NCBI RefSeq assembly: GCF_004103715.1
Contig: NZ_CP035282.1
Span: 708,673 to 772,672 of the forward strand
Direction: 5' to 3'
DNA length: 64,000 bases
Source of the DNA: Acidilutibacter cellobiosedens
Lineage (GTDB): Bacteria; Bacillota; Clostridia; Tissierellales; Acidilutibacteraceae
Each line of letters begins with the position of its first letter. Within the stretch, counting starts at the first letter, position 1. Shown piece by piece: positions 44,182-53,028 of this stretch. The notes beneath the pieces were generated by a model. That model had not been told where the DNA came from. It saw nothing but the letters and a program-made list of their open reading frames with translations, and ran no database searches. The position numbers and the translations under genes are program-made.

Positions 44182-44862
44182 ATGTCAGATATTAAAAAAA
44201 GTATTGAATTAGGAAAAAGAATAAGCGAATTGAAAGAAAAAGTACTTGAAACATCTCTAAAAATGTCAAGATCGGGGCTTAGTCCGGCAACGTGGGGCAA
44301 TGTAAGTGCAAAGGATTCTGAATCCGGATTAATAGTAATAACTCCAAGCGGTATACCCTATGAAAAAATTCATCCAAAGGATTTATGTGTCGTAGATTTA
44401 GAAGGAAATATAGTGGATAGTAAGTGGAAACCATCTACGGAACTTCCCACACATTTAATATTTTATAGAAATAAATCATGGATTAATGGTGTGGTTCATA
44501 CCCATTCCATTTATGCAACAGCCTTTGCGGCTTTGCAGAAAGAAATACCCGTAGTTGTAGCTACATTAGCAAGCGGTGTAGGTGGAAGCGTACCTTGTGC
44601 TCCATACACAAAATCGGGAACAGAAGAATTTGCAAAAGTTGCATTAGATGCAATGGGAGACAAAACAGCAGTATTATTGGGAAATCACGGAGTGGTATCA
44701 ATAGGTTCAACTCTTGATGATGCATATACGGTAGCTGAATTGGTTGAGAATGCAGCTAAAATTTATCATATTGCATTAACGGCAGGGAAACCGAATATTT
44801 TATCCGATGAAGAAGCAAAGAAGATAAGAGAAAAGTATTTAACTAAATATGGTCAAAAATAA
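44182..44862 (+). CDS. Class II aldolase/adducin family protein
   Basis: 226 residues with the metal site in VVHTHSIYATAFAAL and a further late GNHGVV. TWGNVSAKD and TPSGIPYEKIHPKDL are the standard early motifs. The family includes fuculose- and rhamnulose-phosphate aldolases, ribulose-phosphate 4-epimerase and the OtnC decarboxylases of tetronate breakdown. The exact reaction cannot be chosen from sequence alone. First structural gene of the cluster, with a good AAAGGAG. Confidence 0.87.
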   Translation: MSDIKKSIELGKRISELKEKVLETSLKMSRSGLSPATWGNVSAKDSESGLIVITPSGIPYEKIHPKDLCVVDLEGNIVDSKWKPSTELPTHLIFYRNKSWINGVVHTHSIYATAFAALQKEIPVVVATLASGVGGSVPCAPYTKSGTEEFAKVALDAMGDKTAVLLGNHGVVSIGSTLDDAYTVAELVENAAKIYHIALTAGKPNILSDEEAKKIREKYLTKYGQK

Positions 44863-44919
44863 TAGTCGGAAATTATACAACAGACCTTAGTAAAGTAAAT
44901 AAGATAGGAGTGAATAAAT

Positions 44920-45957
44920 ATGAAAGCATTTATGTTAAAAGGTCTTAATCATGGAGAAGTAGTCGATGTACCAAAACCGGAAATTAGTGATGATGAAGTA
45001 TTAGTTAAGGTAGATTCTTGTGCCATTTGCGGAACTGATATCAGAACTTATAGATATGGTCATGCAAAAGTTCAATATCCAAGAATAACTGGTCATGAAT
45101 TTTCGGGGACCATCGCTGAAATAGGTAAAAATGTAAAGGGTTACAAAGAGGGAAGCAGAGTAATGGTAGTACCGGGTATATCTTGTAACGAATGTGATTT
45201 TTGCCAGCATGGATTTCAAAATTTATGTGAGAACAGAGTTATAATAGGATTTAATTTTGACGGTGGATTTGCAGAATATGTTAAAATACCAGCCATAGCT
45301 GTCAAAAAAGGAAATATAAAAGTACTACCCGACAAATTAAGTACAAAAGAAGCTTGCTTAGTAGAACCTTTTGCTGCTGTATATAACGGGCAAAGCTTGT
45401 TGGATATAAGTATTGGTACAACAGTTGCTATAATCGGCGGCGGACCTATTGGTATAATGCATGCTATACAAGCTCGTTACAGAGGAGCAAGTACTATTGC
45501 ACTGTTTAACAGGTCGGAAGGACGCTGCAAGATAGCCAGAGGCTTTGACATAGATTACGTGGTTAATTCCGGAGAGAATGATATGATTGAAAAATCCAAA
45601 GAAATAACAAATGGAAAGGGATTTGACGTAGTCATAGTCAGCTGTGTTTCAGGAGAAGCTCAGGCTCAAGCATTGGAAATGGCAAAAAGAGGTGGAAAAG
45701 TAAGCTATTTCGCCGGACTTCCCCGCGGCAAATCAACAGTTCCCATAGATACTAATTTAATCCATTATAAGCAGTTGGGAGTATTTGGAGCTAACGGTTC
45801 GGGACCAAACCAATATGAAGCGGTTATTGGCTTCTTAGGCTCAGGAGTAGTTGATTTATCAAAGATAATAACTGCAGAGTTGCCTTTGGAAAGAATATTG
45901 GAAGGCTTTGAAAATAGTAAAAGCGGGTCGGGACTTAAAACAATAATTCATCCGTAG
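44920..45957 (+). CDS. Zinc-dependent alcohol/polyol dehydrogenase
   Basis: 345-residue medium-chain dehydrogenase. Catalytic zinc region: CAICGTDIRTYRYGH and TGHEFSGTI. Structural zinc cysteines: CNECDFCQHGFQNLC. Rossmann loop: IIGGGPIGIMHAI. The type resembles galactitol-1-phosphate and threonine dehydrogenases. Oxidation of a polyol phosphate imported by the neighbouring galactitol-type PTS is the natural guess. Confidence 0.9.
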   Translation: MKAFMLKGLNHGEVVDVPKPEISDDEVLVKVDSCAICGTDIRTYRYGHAKVQYPRITGHEFSGTIAEIGKNVKGYKEGSRVMVVPGISCNECDFCQHGFQNLCENRVIIGFNFDGGFAEYVKIPAIAVKKGNIKVLPDKLSTKEACLVEPFAAVYNGQSLLDISIGTTVAIIGGGPIGIMHAIQARYRGASTIALFNRSEGRCKIARGFDIDYVVNSGENDMIEKSKEITNGKGFDVVIVSCVSGEAQAQALEMAKRGGKVSYFAGLPRGKSTVPIDTNLIHYKQLGVFGANGSGPNQYEAVIGFLGSGVVDLSKIITAELPLERILEGFENSKSGSGLKTIIHP

Positions 45958-46023
45958 AAGTTGTTATCGGAAATAAAAATATAAGCTATAAAAGCAAATT
46001 TTGCCTTATAAGGAGTGGAAAAA

Positions 46024-46683
46024 ATGCTACAAAAAGTAAAAATTTTAAGTAAAATTATTGACGGCGGAATTGTTGCGGTAATAAGAGCGGAAAGTGAAGA
46101 TCAGGCTTTAAAGGCTGCAGAGGCTTGCCTGAAGGGAGGAATATCCGCTATTGAAGTAACATTTACTGTACCGTCTGCAGATAAGGTCATTTCTGCATTG
46201 ATAAAAGAATATAAATCTGATGTTCTTACTGTTGGAGCAGGAACTGTTTTAGATGCGGAGACTTCAAGGATTGCTATACTTTCCGGAGCTCAATACGTAG
46301 TTACACCATATTTGAATATAGATGCAATAAGAACTTGTAACAGATATCAGATACCTATAATGTCAGGAGCTATGAGTGTAAGAGATGTGGCAGAAGCTTT
46401 AGAGGCCGGAACCGATATTGTAAAATTATTCCCTGGAGAATTTTTAGGGCCGTCTTTTGTAAAGTCCATTAGAGGGCCGATACCATATGCGCCATTGATG
46501 CCCACAGGAGGAGTTAGTTTAGATAATGTTACAGATTGGTTTAAAGCGGGAGTAGATGCTGTAGGTGTTGGAGGAAGTTTGACTTCAGGTATAAAAACCG
46601 GAGATTATAAATCGGTTACAGAAATCGGTAAAAAATTCGTAGAAAAAATTCAAGAATTTAAGAAAGGTCATAATGTCAAATGA
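46024..46683 (+). CDS. eda: KDPG/KHG aldolase
   Basis: Class I aldolase splitting 2-keto-3-deoxy-6-phosphogluconate to pyruvate and glyceraldehyde-3-phosphate. The 219-residue product has VAVIRAESEDQALKAAEAC, GISAIEVTFT, VGAGTVLDAE, a Schiff-base-type DIVKLFPGE segment and MPTGGVSLDN. The ATG at 46024 follows AAGGAGTGG. Its presence shows that part of the substrate passes through a 2-keto-3-deoxy acid phosphate. Confidence 0.92.
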   Translation: MLQKVKILSKIIDGGIVAVIRAESEDQALKAAEACLKGGISAIEVTFTVPSADKVISALIKEYKSDVLTVGAGTVLDAETSRIAILSGAQYVVTPYLNIDAIRTCNRYQIPIMSGAMSVRDVAEALEAGTDIVKLFPGEFLGPSFVKSIRGPIPYAPLMPTGGVSLDNVTDWFKAGVDAVGVGGSLTSGIKTGDYKSVTEIGKKFVEKIQEFKKGHNVK

Positions 46684-46724
46684 TTCAAAATGCAAGCTTA
46701 AATGCGTTAAATGGAGGGAAATCA

Positions 46725-47186
46725 ATGGATATAAAAATTGAAGAGGATTTAGTTCTTTTAAATATTAAGGCAAAGGATAAAGTAGAGGTTATCTCAAAGC
46801 TTGCCAATTTGCTTAGAAAGGAGGGATGTGTAAAAGATAGTTATCTCAATGCGGTAATCAAAAGAGAAGGGATTTTTCCTACAGGATTACCTACAATACC
46901 GCAATCAATTGCCATACCTCATACGGATGCTGAGCATTGTTTAAAGACATCTGTTGCGGTGGCTACATTGGAGGAACCTGTAAAATTTGGCTTGATGGGG
47001 GATGATATTAATACCGTAGATGCTAAAGCTGTATTTCTTTTGGCAGTAGATAATAAAGAAAAACAAGTAATGTTTTTATCTAAGCTTTTTCATATATTTG
47101 ATGATTCCAATTCTTTGGTAAAAATATTAAATGCCAAGAAGCCGAAAGAAATTGTTGATGAGTTGCTCAGGGCAATTCAAAGCTAA
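46725..47186 (+). CDS. PTS galactitol-type EIIA
   Basis: 153 residues with the phosphorylated His66 in SIAIPHTDAEHC and GIFPTGLPT ahead of it, typical of Gat/fructose-family IIA. The ATG at 46725 follows GGAGGG. An in-frame ATG at 46680 overlaps the eda stop and has no ribosome site. Confidence 0.88.
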   Translation: MDIKIEEDLVLLNIKAKDKVEVISKLANLLRKEGCVKDSYLNAVIKREGIFPTGLPTIPQSIAIPHTDAEHCLKTSVAVATLEEPVKFGLMGDDINTVDAKAVFLLAVDNKEKQVMFLSKLFHIFDDSNSLVKILNAKKPKEIVDELLRAIQS

Positions 47187-47217
47187 ATTAAAAGATAGAA
47201 AAAAGGAGAGGATCTAT

Positions 47218-47514
47218 TTGTCTAAAAAAAGAGTAATAACTTTATGCGGTTCTGGAATCGCGAGCTCTACAATATGTGCTCAAAAAATCAAGAAATACTG
47301 TCAGGAAAACGGGGTTGATGTTGAAGTCCAACCTCTTGCCTTTGGACAATTGGAAGGAGCAAAAGCAGAAGCTGATTTAATAGTGTCGGTAACTCCGGGA
47401 GTAAAAGTGGATACTGATATTCCTGTAATAAGTGGAGTTCCTTTTCTTACAGGAGTAGGTCAACAAGAAGTTTTAAAGAAGGTCATAGAAATTTTAAAAA
47501 AGGAGGATAAATAA
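47218..47514 (+). CDS. PTS galactitol-type EIIB
   Basis: 98 residues; the phosphocysteine is Cys10 in TLCGSGIASSTI, the GatB signature. The TTG at 47218 follows AAAGGAGAGG. An ATG 87 bases upstream would lie inside the IIA gene. The stop overlaps the IIC start by one base. Confidence 0.9.
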   Translation: MSKKRVITLCGSGIASSTICAQKIKKYCQENGVDVEVQPLAFGQLEGAKAEADLIVSVTPGVKVDTDIPVISGVPFLTGVGQQEVLKKVIEILKKEDK

Positions 47515-48857
47515 TGGGTGGACTACTTAAGGTTGTAAATTATATAGTCGCATTAGGAGCAAATGTATTTTTACCTGTTATAATGTTTTTTATAGGGATT
47601 ATTTTCGGATTAAAACCGGGAAAAGCATTAAGAGCCGGATTAACTTTGGGAGTGGCTTTTACTGCAATTAATTTGTTTATTTCACAATTATTGGTTGGGC
47701 AGATTGCTCCCGCTGCTCAGCAGATGATAACAAGTACAGGCTTAAGTTTGACAGCTATGGATGTAGGCTGGCCTGCTGCATCTACAATAAGCTGGTCTTG
47801 GAAATATGCGGCAACTATATTTCCGTTTCAGATAGTTGTAAACCTGATTTTATTGTGGGTAGGATTTACTAATACATTGACCGTTGACTTATGGAATGTT
47901 TGGCAGAAAATATTTGCAGGTGCTATAATTTATTATTTCACTGGAAACTTATGGATATCGTATGCAGGAGCATTACTCTTGATAATACTTGAATTAAAAG
48001 TTGGAGATTTAATTGCAAAAAGAACTCAAGATGCAATGGGAGTTCCTGGAGTTACAATTCCTCATGCATGTACTATGTGGCTTCTTCCTTTAACTCCTCT
48101 TATATATTTGCTTGATAAAATACCGGCTTTAAACAAAGTTAAAATAGATGCCGAATATCTGCACAAAAAATTAGGATTTTTAGGAGACCCAATCATTCTT
48201 GGATTGGTATTAGGAGTAATCATAGGACTTTTAGCACGTTATCCCTTTGATCAAGTGCTTAAACTTGGGGTTACTACTGCTACTGTAATGTTTGTTTTGC
48301 CGAGGATTGCAAGTATATTCATGGAAGCTCTTATGCCTATTTCAGAATCTGCAAGTGAATTTATGAAAAAGAGATTCCCTGGAAGAGAAATATATATTGG
48401 ATTGGATTGGCCGGTTTTAGGAGGCTATCCTGCAGTAATAACTGCATCAGTTGCTTTAATTCCTATTTTGATTTTACTTGCAATTGTACTTCCCGGAAAT
48501 ACAACGTTACCTTTTGGTGATCTTGCAAACTTTGGTTGTTTGATGGTTCCTGTGGCAGTTTTAACAGGCGGAGATTTAATAAAGACTCTTATAGTGGGAA
48601 CTGCTACATTATGTGTTTCGCTGTGGGGAGCAAGTGCCGTAGCTGGGTCATTTACTACCTTAGCCAAAGAGGTTGGTTTTGCAATGCCTGAAAACGTAGC
48701 GCAAATAACTTGGTTAAAGACAAGTCCTCCGATTTGGGCTATATTTGAAGCTATTAAGGGCAATTGGACTACAGTTATTGTTTTGGTTGCTTTAGCTGTT
48801 ATAAGTTTCTATCTCTTGAAGAAATACTATTCCAAGAGTGCAAACGATGCTAATTAA
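47514..48857 (+). CDS. PTS galactitol-type EIIC permease
   Basis: 447-residue membrane protein with about ten hydrophobic segments. MDVGWPAASTISWSWKYA and GLDWPVLGGYPAVITA are typical of the GatC family. It imports and phosphorylates a polyol or sugar acid. AGGAGG directly precedes the ATG. A hairpin lies just downstream. Confidence 0.92.
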   Translation: MGGLLKVVNYIVALGANVFLPVIMFFIGIIFGLKPGKALRAGLTLGVAFTAINLFISQLLVGQIAPAAQQMITSTGLSLTAMDVGWPAASTISWSWKYAATIFPFQIVVNLILLWVGFTNTLTVDLWNVWQKIFAGAIIYYFTGNLWISYAGALLLIILELKVGDLIAKRTQDAMGVPGVTIPHACTMWLLPLTPLIYLLDKIPALNKVKIDAEYLHKKLGFLGDPIILGLVLGVIIGLLARYPFDQVLKLGVTTATVMFVLPRIASIFMEALMPISESASEFMKKRFPGREIYIGLDWPVLGGYPAVITASVALIPILILLAIVLPGNTTLPFGDLANFGCLMVPVAVLTGGDLIKTLIVGTATLCVSLWGASAVAGSFTTLAKEVGFAMPENVAQITWLKTSPPIWAIFEAIKGNWTTVIVLVALAVISFYLLKKYYSKSANDAN

Positions 48858-48878
48858 TTAAACAGTTCTTAGTTATGT

Positions 48879-48912
48879 CTGACCCTGTAGGAGATAATTT
48901 ATACAGGGTCAG
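48879..48912 (+). other. 10-bp hairpin between EIIC and SDR genes
   Basis: CTGACCCTGT (48879-48888) pairs fully with ACAGGGTCAG (48903-48912). No T-run follows, so it could protect the upstream mRNA end or partially terminate, separating the PTS from the enzyme genes. Confidence 0.55.
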
Positions 48913-48945
48913 GGTGTTATATATATTTTATAAGGTGGGATATAT

Positions 48946-49719
48946 ATGGGTTATTTTGATAATAAAAAAGTAGTAGTAACCGGCGGAAGCAGCGGGATTG
49001 GTTTTGGTATAGCAAAATTGTTTGCTGAAAATGGAGCTACAGTTATATTAATAGCCCGTAATGCCGAAAAGCTGGAAGGAGCTTACAAGAAAATTCAGGA
49101 TATTAACTCTCATGTTTACAAATATGCTTGTGATGTAAGTAATCCTTCGGAAATAGAGGATACATGTGAAAAGATCTGTAAAGAAGTAGGAGTACCAGAT
49201 GTTTTGGCAAATGTTGCGGGAGGATTTACCGAGAAAATATCTTGGGATAAAATTACACCGGAGGTATTGGAGCAATCAATGAGGACAAATTTATTTAGTG
49301 GGTTTTATTTTACTAAATTCTTTGCAGGTGCTATGAAGGATAATTCTGTGAAAGGTTCAATAGTAAATATCGGTTCTTCAAGTGCTCTTCAGGTTAAGAG
49401 GGGAAGAATACAGTATACACTAAGCAAATCCGGAGTTCATACTATGACTAAGGTATTGGCTCTTGATTTAGCTCAATATGGCATAAGAGTAAATTCTATC
49501 GCTCCGGGACCAACCAAAACAGAAAAAATAGAAAAGAGATTTGATGATCCTAAGTTAAGAGAACAAGAATTGAAGCGTATGAAAAGTATACCTTTAGGAA
49601 GATTAGCAGATGTAGAAGAAATTGCTAATGCCGTATATTTCTTGGCATCTGATAAGGCATCTTTTATAACAGGAGTTGTACTGCCTGTTGATGGAGGTTA
49701 TACTGTTGGAATTTATTAA
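48946..49719 (+). CDS. Short-chain dehydrogenase/reductase
   Basis: 257 residues with the NAD(P) loop VTGGSSGIGFG, the NVAGG segment, catalytic serine in GSSSAL and YTLSK (Tyr-x3-Lys), and VNSIAPGPT after it. Role: oxidation or reduction of a sugar or polyol intermediate. Its end overlaps the next reading frame. Confidence 0.9.
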   Translation: MGYFDNKKVVVTGGSSGIGFGIAKLFAENGATVILIARNAEKLEGAYKKIQDINSHVYKYACDVSNPSEIEDTCEKICKEVGVPDVLANVAGGFTEKISWDKITPEVLEQSMRTNLFSGFYFTKFFAGAMKDNSVKGSIVNIGSSSALQVKRGRIQYTLSKSGVHTMTKVLALDLAQYGIRVNSIAPGPTKTEKIEKRFDDPKLREQELKRMKSIPLGRLADVEEIANAVYFLASDKASFITGVVLPVDGGYTVGIY

Positions 49720-50011
49720 AATATTGGTACTACAAAGCTCTTGCAGTGGGAGAAATATAAAGGTTTTGAATTATATAAACTCAGCGTTAGAACAAATCAA
49801 CATAAAAGATATTAAGATAATAAATGTTGATTTTAACGGATTTAAATATTGGGATTCTAAACATACTATAATAGTCACCCCTGTACCTGTTGCACAGAAA
49901 ATAGAGTCTCAGTCCTTGGTATGTCAAGGAGCATATTTGGGTTTAGTATCCCAAGATGAGTTTAATAAGTTATTAAAAGAATGTATAGAAAAAACATATG
50001 CAAATGTCTAA
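49706..50011 (+). CDS. Unknown small protein coupled to the SDR gene
   Basis: 101 residues. The TTG start is 8 bases after GGAGG and overlaps the end of the SDR gene by 14 bases. ILVLQSSCSGRNIKVLNY at the start has a single cysteine in a loop after a hydrophobic strand, a shape similar to PTS IIB proteins, and VTPVPVAQKIESQS follows later. The likeness is too weak for an assignment. It has no membrane segment. Confidence 0.55.
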   Translation: MEFIKILVLQSSCSGRNIKVLNYINSALEQINIKDIKIINVDFNGFKYWDSKHTIIVTPVPVAQKIESQSLVCQGAYLGLVSQDEFNKLLKECIEKTYANV

Positions 50012-50107
50012 TAATTTCCCAATGCTATTTAGATAATTAAAAGATTAATCTTGTGATATAATAAAGTTATATTAGGGTCTATTATATAAAGAAAGGAAGG
50101 TGAGAAT

Positions 50108-50140
50108 CCTGACATATGATTTGTTGTGGTCTGTGTCAGG
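50108..50140 (+). promoter_or_regulatory. Hairpin covering the hyi ribosome site, with possible leader frame
   Basis: CCTGACA (50108-50114) pairs with TGTCAGG (50134-50140). The right arm contains the AGG of the ribosome site for the ATG at 50147. A very strong AAAGGAAGGTGAG lies at 50092-50103 and could serve a 14-codon GTG frame at 50100-50144 ending 2 bases before the ATG. Translation of that leader would open the hairpin. This is a proposal from sequence only. Confidence 0.35.
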
Positions 50141-50146
50141 ATAGAA

Positions 50147-50932
50147 ATGTTTAAATTTGTAGCTAACTTAAGTCTGTTATTTAATGAAGTTCCTTTTATG
50201 GAAAGATTCAGTGCTGCCAGAAAAGCTGGATTTAGTTATGTTGAGTTCATGTTTCCTTATGATTATAAGACGGAAGAGATAAAGGAAGAGCTTAAGAAGA
50301 ATGACTTAAAGCTCATTTTGTTTAATCTTCCTGCCGGAGATTGGGATAATGGAGATAGAGGGACAGCTGTAGATCCCAGTCGAAAAAAAGAATTTATAGA
50401 TGGAGTAAAAAAAGCGGTAGATACTGCCTCAGAGTTGGGAGTTTCTAAAATAAATTGTCTGATGGGAAATAAATGTACTGCTTTCCCTGAAAAAGAAGTA
50501 AGAAAAAATTTAGTTGAAAATTTAAGATATGCTGCTGATGAATTGGGTAAGAATAACATAAAGCTTTTGATTGAAGCGGTTAATCATGTGAATATGCCCA
50601 GCTTCAACATTCATAAAGTGAAAGATGCAATGAAATTAATTTCTGAAGTTGATAACCCCAATATATTTTTACAATATGACGTATACCATGCGGCGAAAGA
50701 AAAGGAAGACCAAAGGTTTATATTGGAAAATTATCTTGATAAAATAGATCACATTCAAGTAGCGGATAATCCTGACAGACATCAGCCGGGTACAGGAGAT
50801 ATAGATTATAAATATATATTCGATTTCATTAAAAACTCAAATTATAAGGGATATATATCAATGGAATATATTCCCGAACCGGATACTTTGACATCATTAA
50901 AGTGGCTGGATAAGTTCGGTTTTAAACTTTAA
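50147..50932 (+). CDS. hyi: Hydroxypyruvate isomerase-like TIM-barrel isomerase
   Basis: 261 residues. The start FKFVANLSLLFNEVPFMERF, VEFMFPYDY, NLPAGDWDNGDRGTAVDPSR and LQYDVYHAA match Hyi, which interconverts hydroxypyruvate and tartronate semialdehyde, and its relative OtnI acting on 2-oxo-tetronate. Later metal ligands are in DHIQVADNPDRHQPGTGDI. Next to a GarR-like reductase, both readings lead to glycerate or a triose. ATG 50147 gives the usual N terminus. Confidence 0.88.
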   Translation: MFKFVANLSLLFNEVPFMERFSAARKAGFSYVEFMFPYDYKTEEIKEELKKNDLKLILFNLPAGDWDNGDRGTAVDPSRKKEFIDGVKKAVDTASELGVSKINCLMGNKCTAFPEKEVRKNLVENLRYAADELGKNNIKLLIEAVNHVNMPSFNIHKVKDAMKLISEVDNPNIFLQYDVYHAAKEKEDQRFILENYLDKIDHIQVADNPDRHQPGTGDIDYKYIFDFIKNSNYKGYISMEYIPEPDTLTSLKWLDKFGFKL

Positions 50933-50958
50933 TACTTATTAACATAGGAGGAAAAAAT

Positions 50959-51843
50959 ATGAAAATAGGGTTTATTGGATTAGGAATCATGGGAAGACCT
51001 ATGAGTAAGAACCTGCTGAAAGCAGGATATGAGTTAGTAGTCTATGACAGAAACAAGTGGAAAAGAGACGAAGTGATAAAAGAGGGAGCAGAAGAAGGAA
51101 CATCACCGAAGGATGTAGCATCAAGAAGTGATGTGATAATAACAATGCTTCCAAATTCTCCCCAAGTAAAAGAAGTAGTATTGGGGAATGGAGGAGTAAT
51201 AGAAGGAGCAAAAGAAGGATCGATATTAATAGATATGAGCTCCATAGCGCCGCTTGCAAGTAGAGAAGTATCAGAAAAATTGGCAGAAAAGAAGATAAGA
51301 ATGATAGATGCTCCGGTAAGCGGAGGAGAACCGAAAGCAATAGACGGAACTCTTTCAATAATGGTAGGAGGAGAAGAAAAGGACTTTGAAGAATGCCTGC
51401 CCATACTGAAGACAATGGGGTCATCAGCAGTACTATGTGGAGAGATAGGAGCAGGCAATGTAACAAAACTTGCGAATCAAATAATGGTAGCAGTAAACAT
51501 AGCAGGGATGTCGGAAGCATTAGTATTGGCGGCAAAAAGTGGAGTAAGTCCTGAGAAGGTATATAATGCAGTAAGGGGAGGATTAGCAGGAAGTACAGTA
51601 TTAGATGCAAAGGCTCCCCTTATAATGGATAGAAAATTCGATCCAGGATTCAGAATAGATCTTCATATTAAGGATCTGGGAAATGTAATAGAAACAGGTC
51701 ATGGAGTAGGGGTTCCGTTGCCGTTAACATCATCCGTAATGGAAATGTTCCAAGCATTAAAAGTGGATGGATTGGGTTCGGAAGACCATGGAGCCTTAGT
51801 AAAATTTTATGAGAAACTTTCACATATAGAGGTAACTCGATAG
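50959..51843 (+). CDS. garR: Tartronate semialdehyde reductase-like beta-hydroxyacid dehydrogenase
   Basis: 294 residues with the NADH loop IGFIGLGIMGRPMSKNLL, substrate motif DAPVSGGEPKAIDGT and catalytic lysine in GNVTKLANQIMVA. Most like 2-hydroxy-3-oxopropionate reductase (GarR/GlxR), though threonate dehydrogenase (LtnD) is close. Codon use is unlike its neighbours: A-ending codons (GTA, ATA, GGA, AGA) dominate, leaving very long reverse open frames. This suggests recent arrival from another genome. Confidence 0.9.
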   Translation: MKIGFIGLGIMGRPMSKNLLKAGYELVVYDRNKWKRDEVIKEGAEEGTSPKDVASRSDVIITMLPNSPQVKEVVLGNGGVIEGAKEGSILIDMSSIAPLASREVSEKLAEKKIRMIDAPVSGGEPKAIDGTLSIMVGGEEKDFEECLPILKTMGSSAVLCGEIGAGNVTKLANQIMVAVNIAGMSEALVLAAKSGVSPEKVYNAVRGGLAGSTVLDAKAPLIMDRKFDPGFRIDLHIKDLGNVIETGHGVGVPLPLTSSVMEMFQALKVDGLGSEDHGALVKFYEKLSHIEVTR

Positions 51844-51867
51844 AGTAAGAAAAAAGATATATGATTA

Positions 51868-51907
51868 AAGTCCTAACTTTATAATTCAGGCTTATAAGTT
51901 AGGGCTT
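51868..51907 (+). terminator. Hairpin after garR
   Basis: AAGTCCTAACTT (51868-51879) pairs with AAGTTAGGGCTT (51896-51907) with one G-T pair. Only a weak T-rich tail follows (GTGATTTGTTTG). Confidence 0.55.
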
Positions 51908-52034
51908 GTGATTTGTTTGAGGGCCATAGTTTAATGCTTTCAACTGTTGGCCTAAACGATTAATTTTGAAAATAATTTTGAAAAATTTTATATGTTTTTT
52001 ACATTAGGCAGTAGAGAAAGGAATGATTATTAAG

Positions 52035-52994
52035 ATGAAGAAATGGAAAGTCGTATCAACGGCGGTAACTTTTGGAAGATTTCATAAAGAACCGGTTAAA
52101 AGATTGGAAGAAATAGGCTGTGAAGTAATGATCAATCCATTCGGAAGGCCATTTACAACAGAAGAGATGATTAAGTACGGAAAAGATGCTGATGCTTTGA
52201 TAGTCGGCAATGATAAAGTCGTAAAAGAAGCAATAGATCAATGTAAAAAGTTAAAGATAATTGCAAAACATGGTGTCGGCGTTGACGGCATTGATATTAA
52301 GGCAGCCCATGACCGGGGGATCATCGTTACAAATGCTCCGGGAACAAACTGTCAAGAGGTAGCAGATTGTGCAATGGGATTTATTTTAATGCTTGCAAGG
52401 GATTATTATCGTGCAGTTTTTGAAACAAAATCGGGAAAATGGATTAAAAGACCTGGAATCAGCCTTTATCAAAAAACGATAGGAATTTTAGGCCTTGGCA
52501 ATATTGGAACAGCAATGGCAAAAAGAGCCGCAGGATTTGATATGAATATACTTGGATATGATATTAAGGAAAGACAGGAAGTTCGTGATTTGGGAGTTAA
52601 ATATGTTTCATTGGAAGAGCTTTTATCTAATTCTGATTTTATTACTCTTCATCTGCCCCTTAATGATGGTACTCGAAATCTTATCGATTCTGAGAAATTC
52701 AAGATGATGAAAAAGGGAACGATTCTTGTAAATACCGCAAGAAGTCAGATAGTGAATAGCGAAGCCTTATATAAGGCTTTACAAGACGGAACTTTATTGG
52801 GGTATGCGACTGATGTATATGACTCTGAACCACCGGTTAGACAACCATTTTTTGACTTACCCAATGTTTTGCTGACACCTCATGAAGCCGGAACTACATT
52901 TGATTCAAATAAGCGTATGGGAAATACGGCAGTAGATAATGTAATTGCTGTTTTAACCGGAAAAGAGCCTCCATTTATTATAACGGGGAAATAG
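52035..52994 (+). CDS. D-2-hydroxyacid (phosphoglycerate-type) dehydrogenase
   Basis: 319 residues with the NAD loop TIGILGLGNIGTAMAKR and catalytic trio: Arg in VNTARSQIVN, Glu in DVYDSEPP, His in LLTPHEAGTT. No ACT domain, so probably catabolic rather than serine biosynthetic: reduction or oxidation of glycerate, hydroxypyruvate or a longer 2-keto acid. ATG 52035 is chosen. An in-frame ATG at 52023 stands directly against the AAAGGA site. Confidence 0.87.
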   Translation: MKKWKVVSTAVTFGRFHKEPVKRLEEIGCEVMINPFGRPFTTEEMIKYGKDADALIVGNDKVVKEAIDQCKKLKIIAKHGVGVDGIDIKAAHDRGIIVTNAPGTNCQEVADCAMGFILMLARDYYRAVFETKSGKWIKRPGISLYQKTIGILGLGNIGTAMAKRAAGFDMNILGYDIKERQEVRDLGVKYVSLEELLSNSDFITLHLPLNDGTRNLIDSEKFKMMKKGTILVNTARSQIVNSEALYKALQDGTLLGYATDVYDSEPPVRQPFFDLPNVLLTPHEAGTTFDSNKRMGNTAVDNVIAVLTGKEPPFIITGK

Positions 52995-53028
52995 ATATAG
53001 ATTAAAAACATATGAGAGGAGAACAGAT

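Noticed and set aside
50999..51610. 203-codon leucine-rich open frame on the reverse strand
   Set aside because: It lies wholly inside the garR-like gene, has no ribosome site and encodes low-complexity leucine-rich sequence. It results from the biased codon use of the sense gene.
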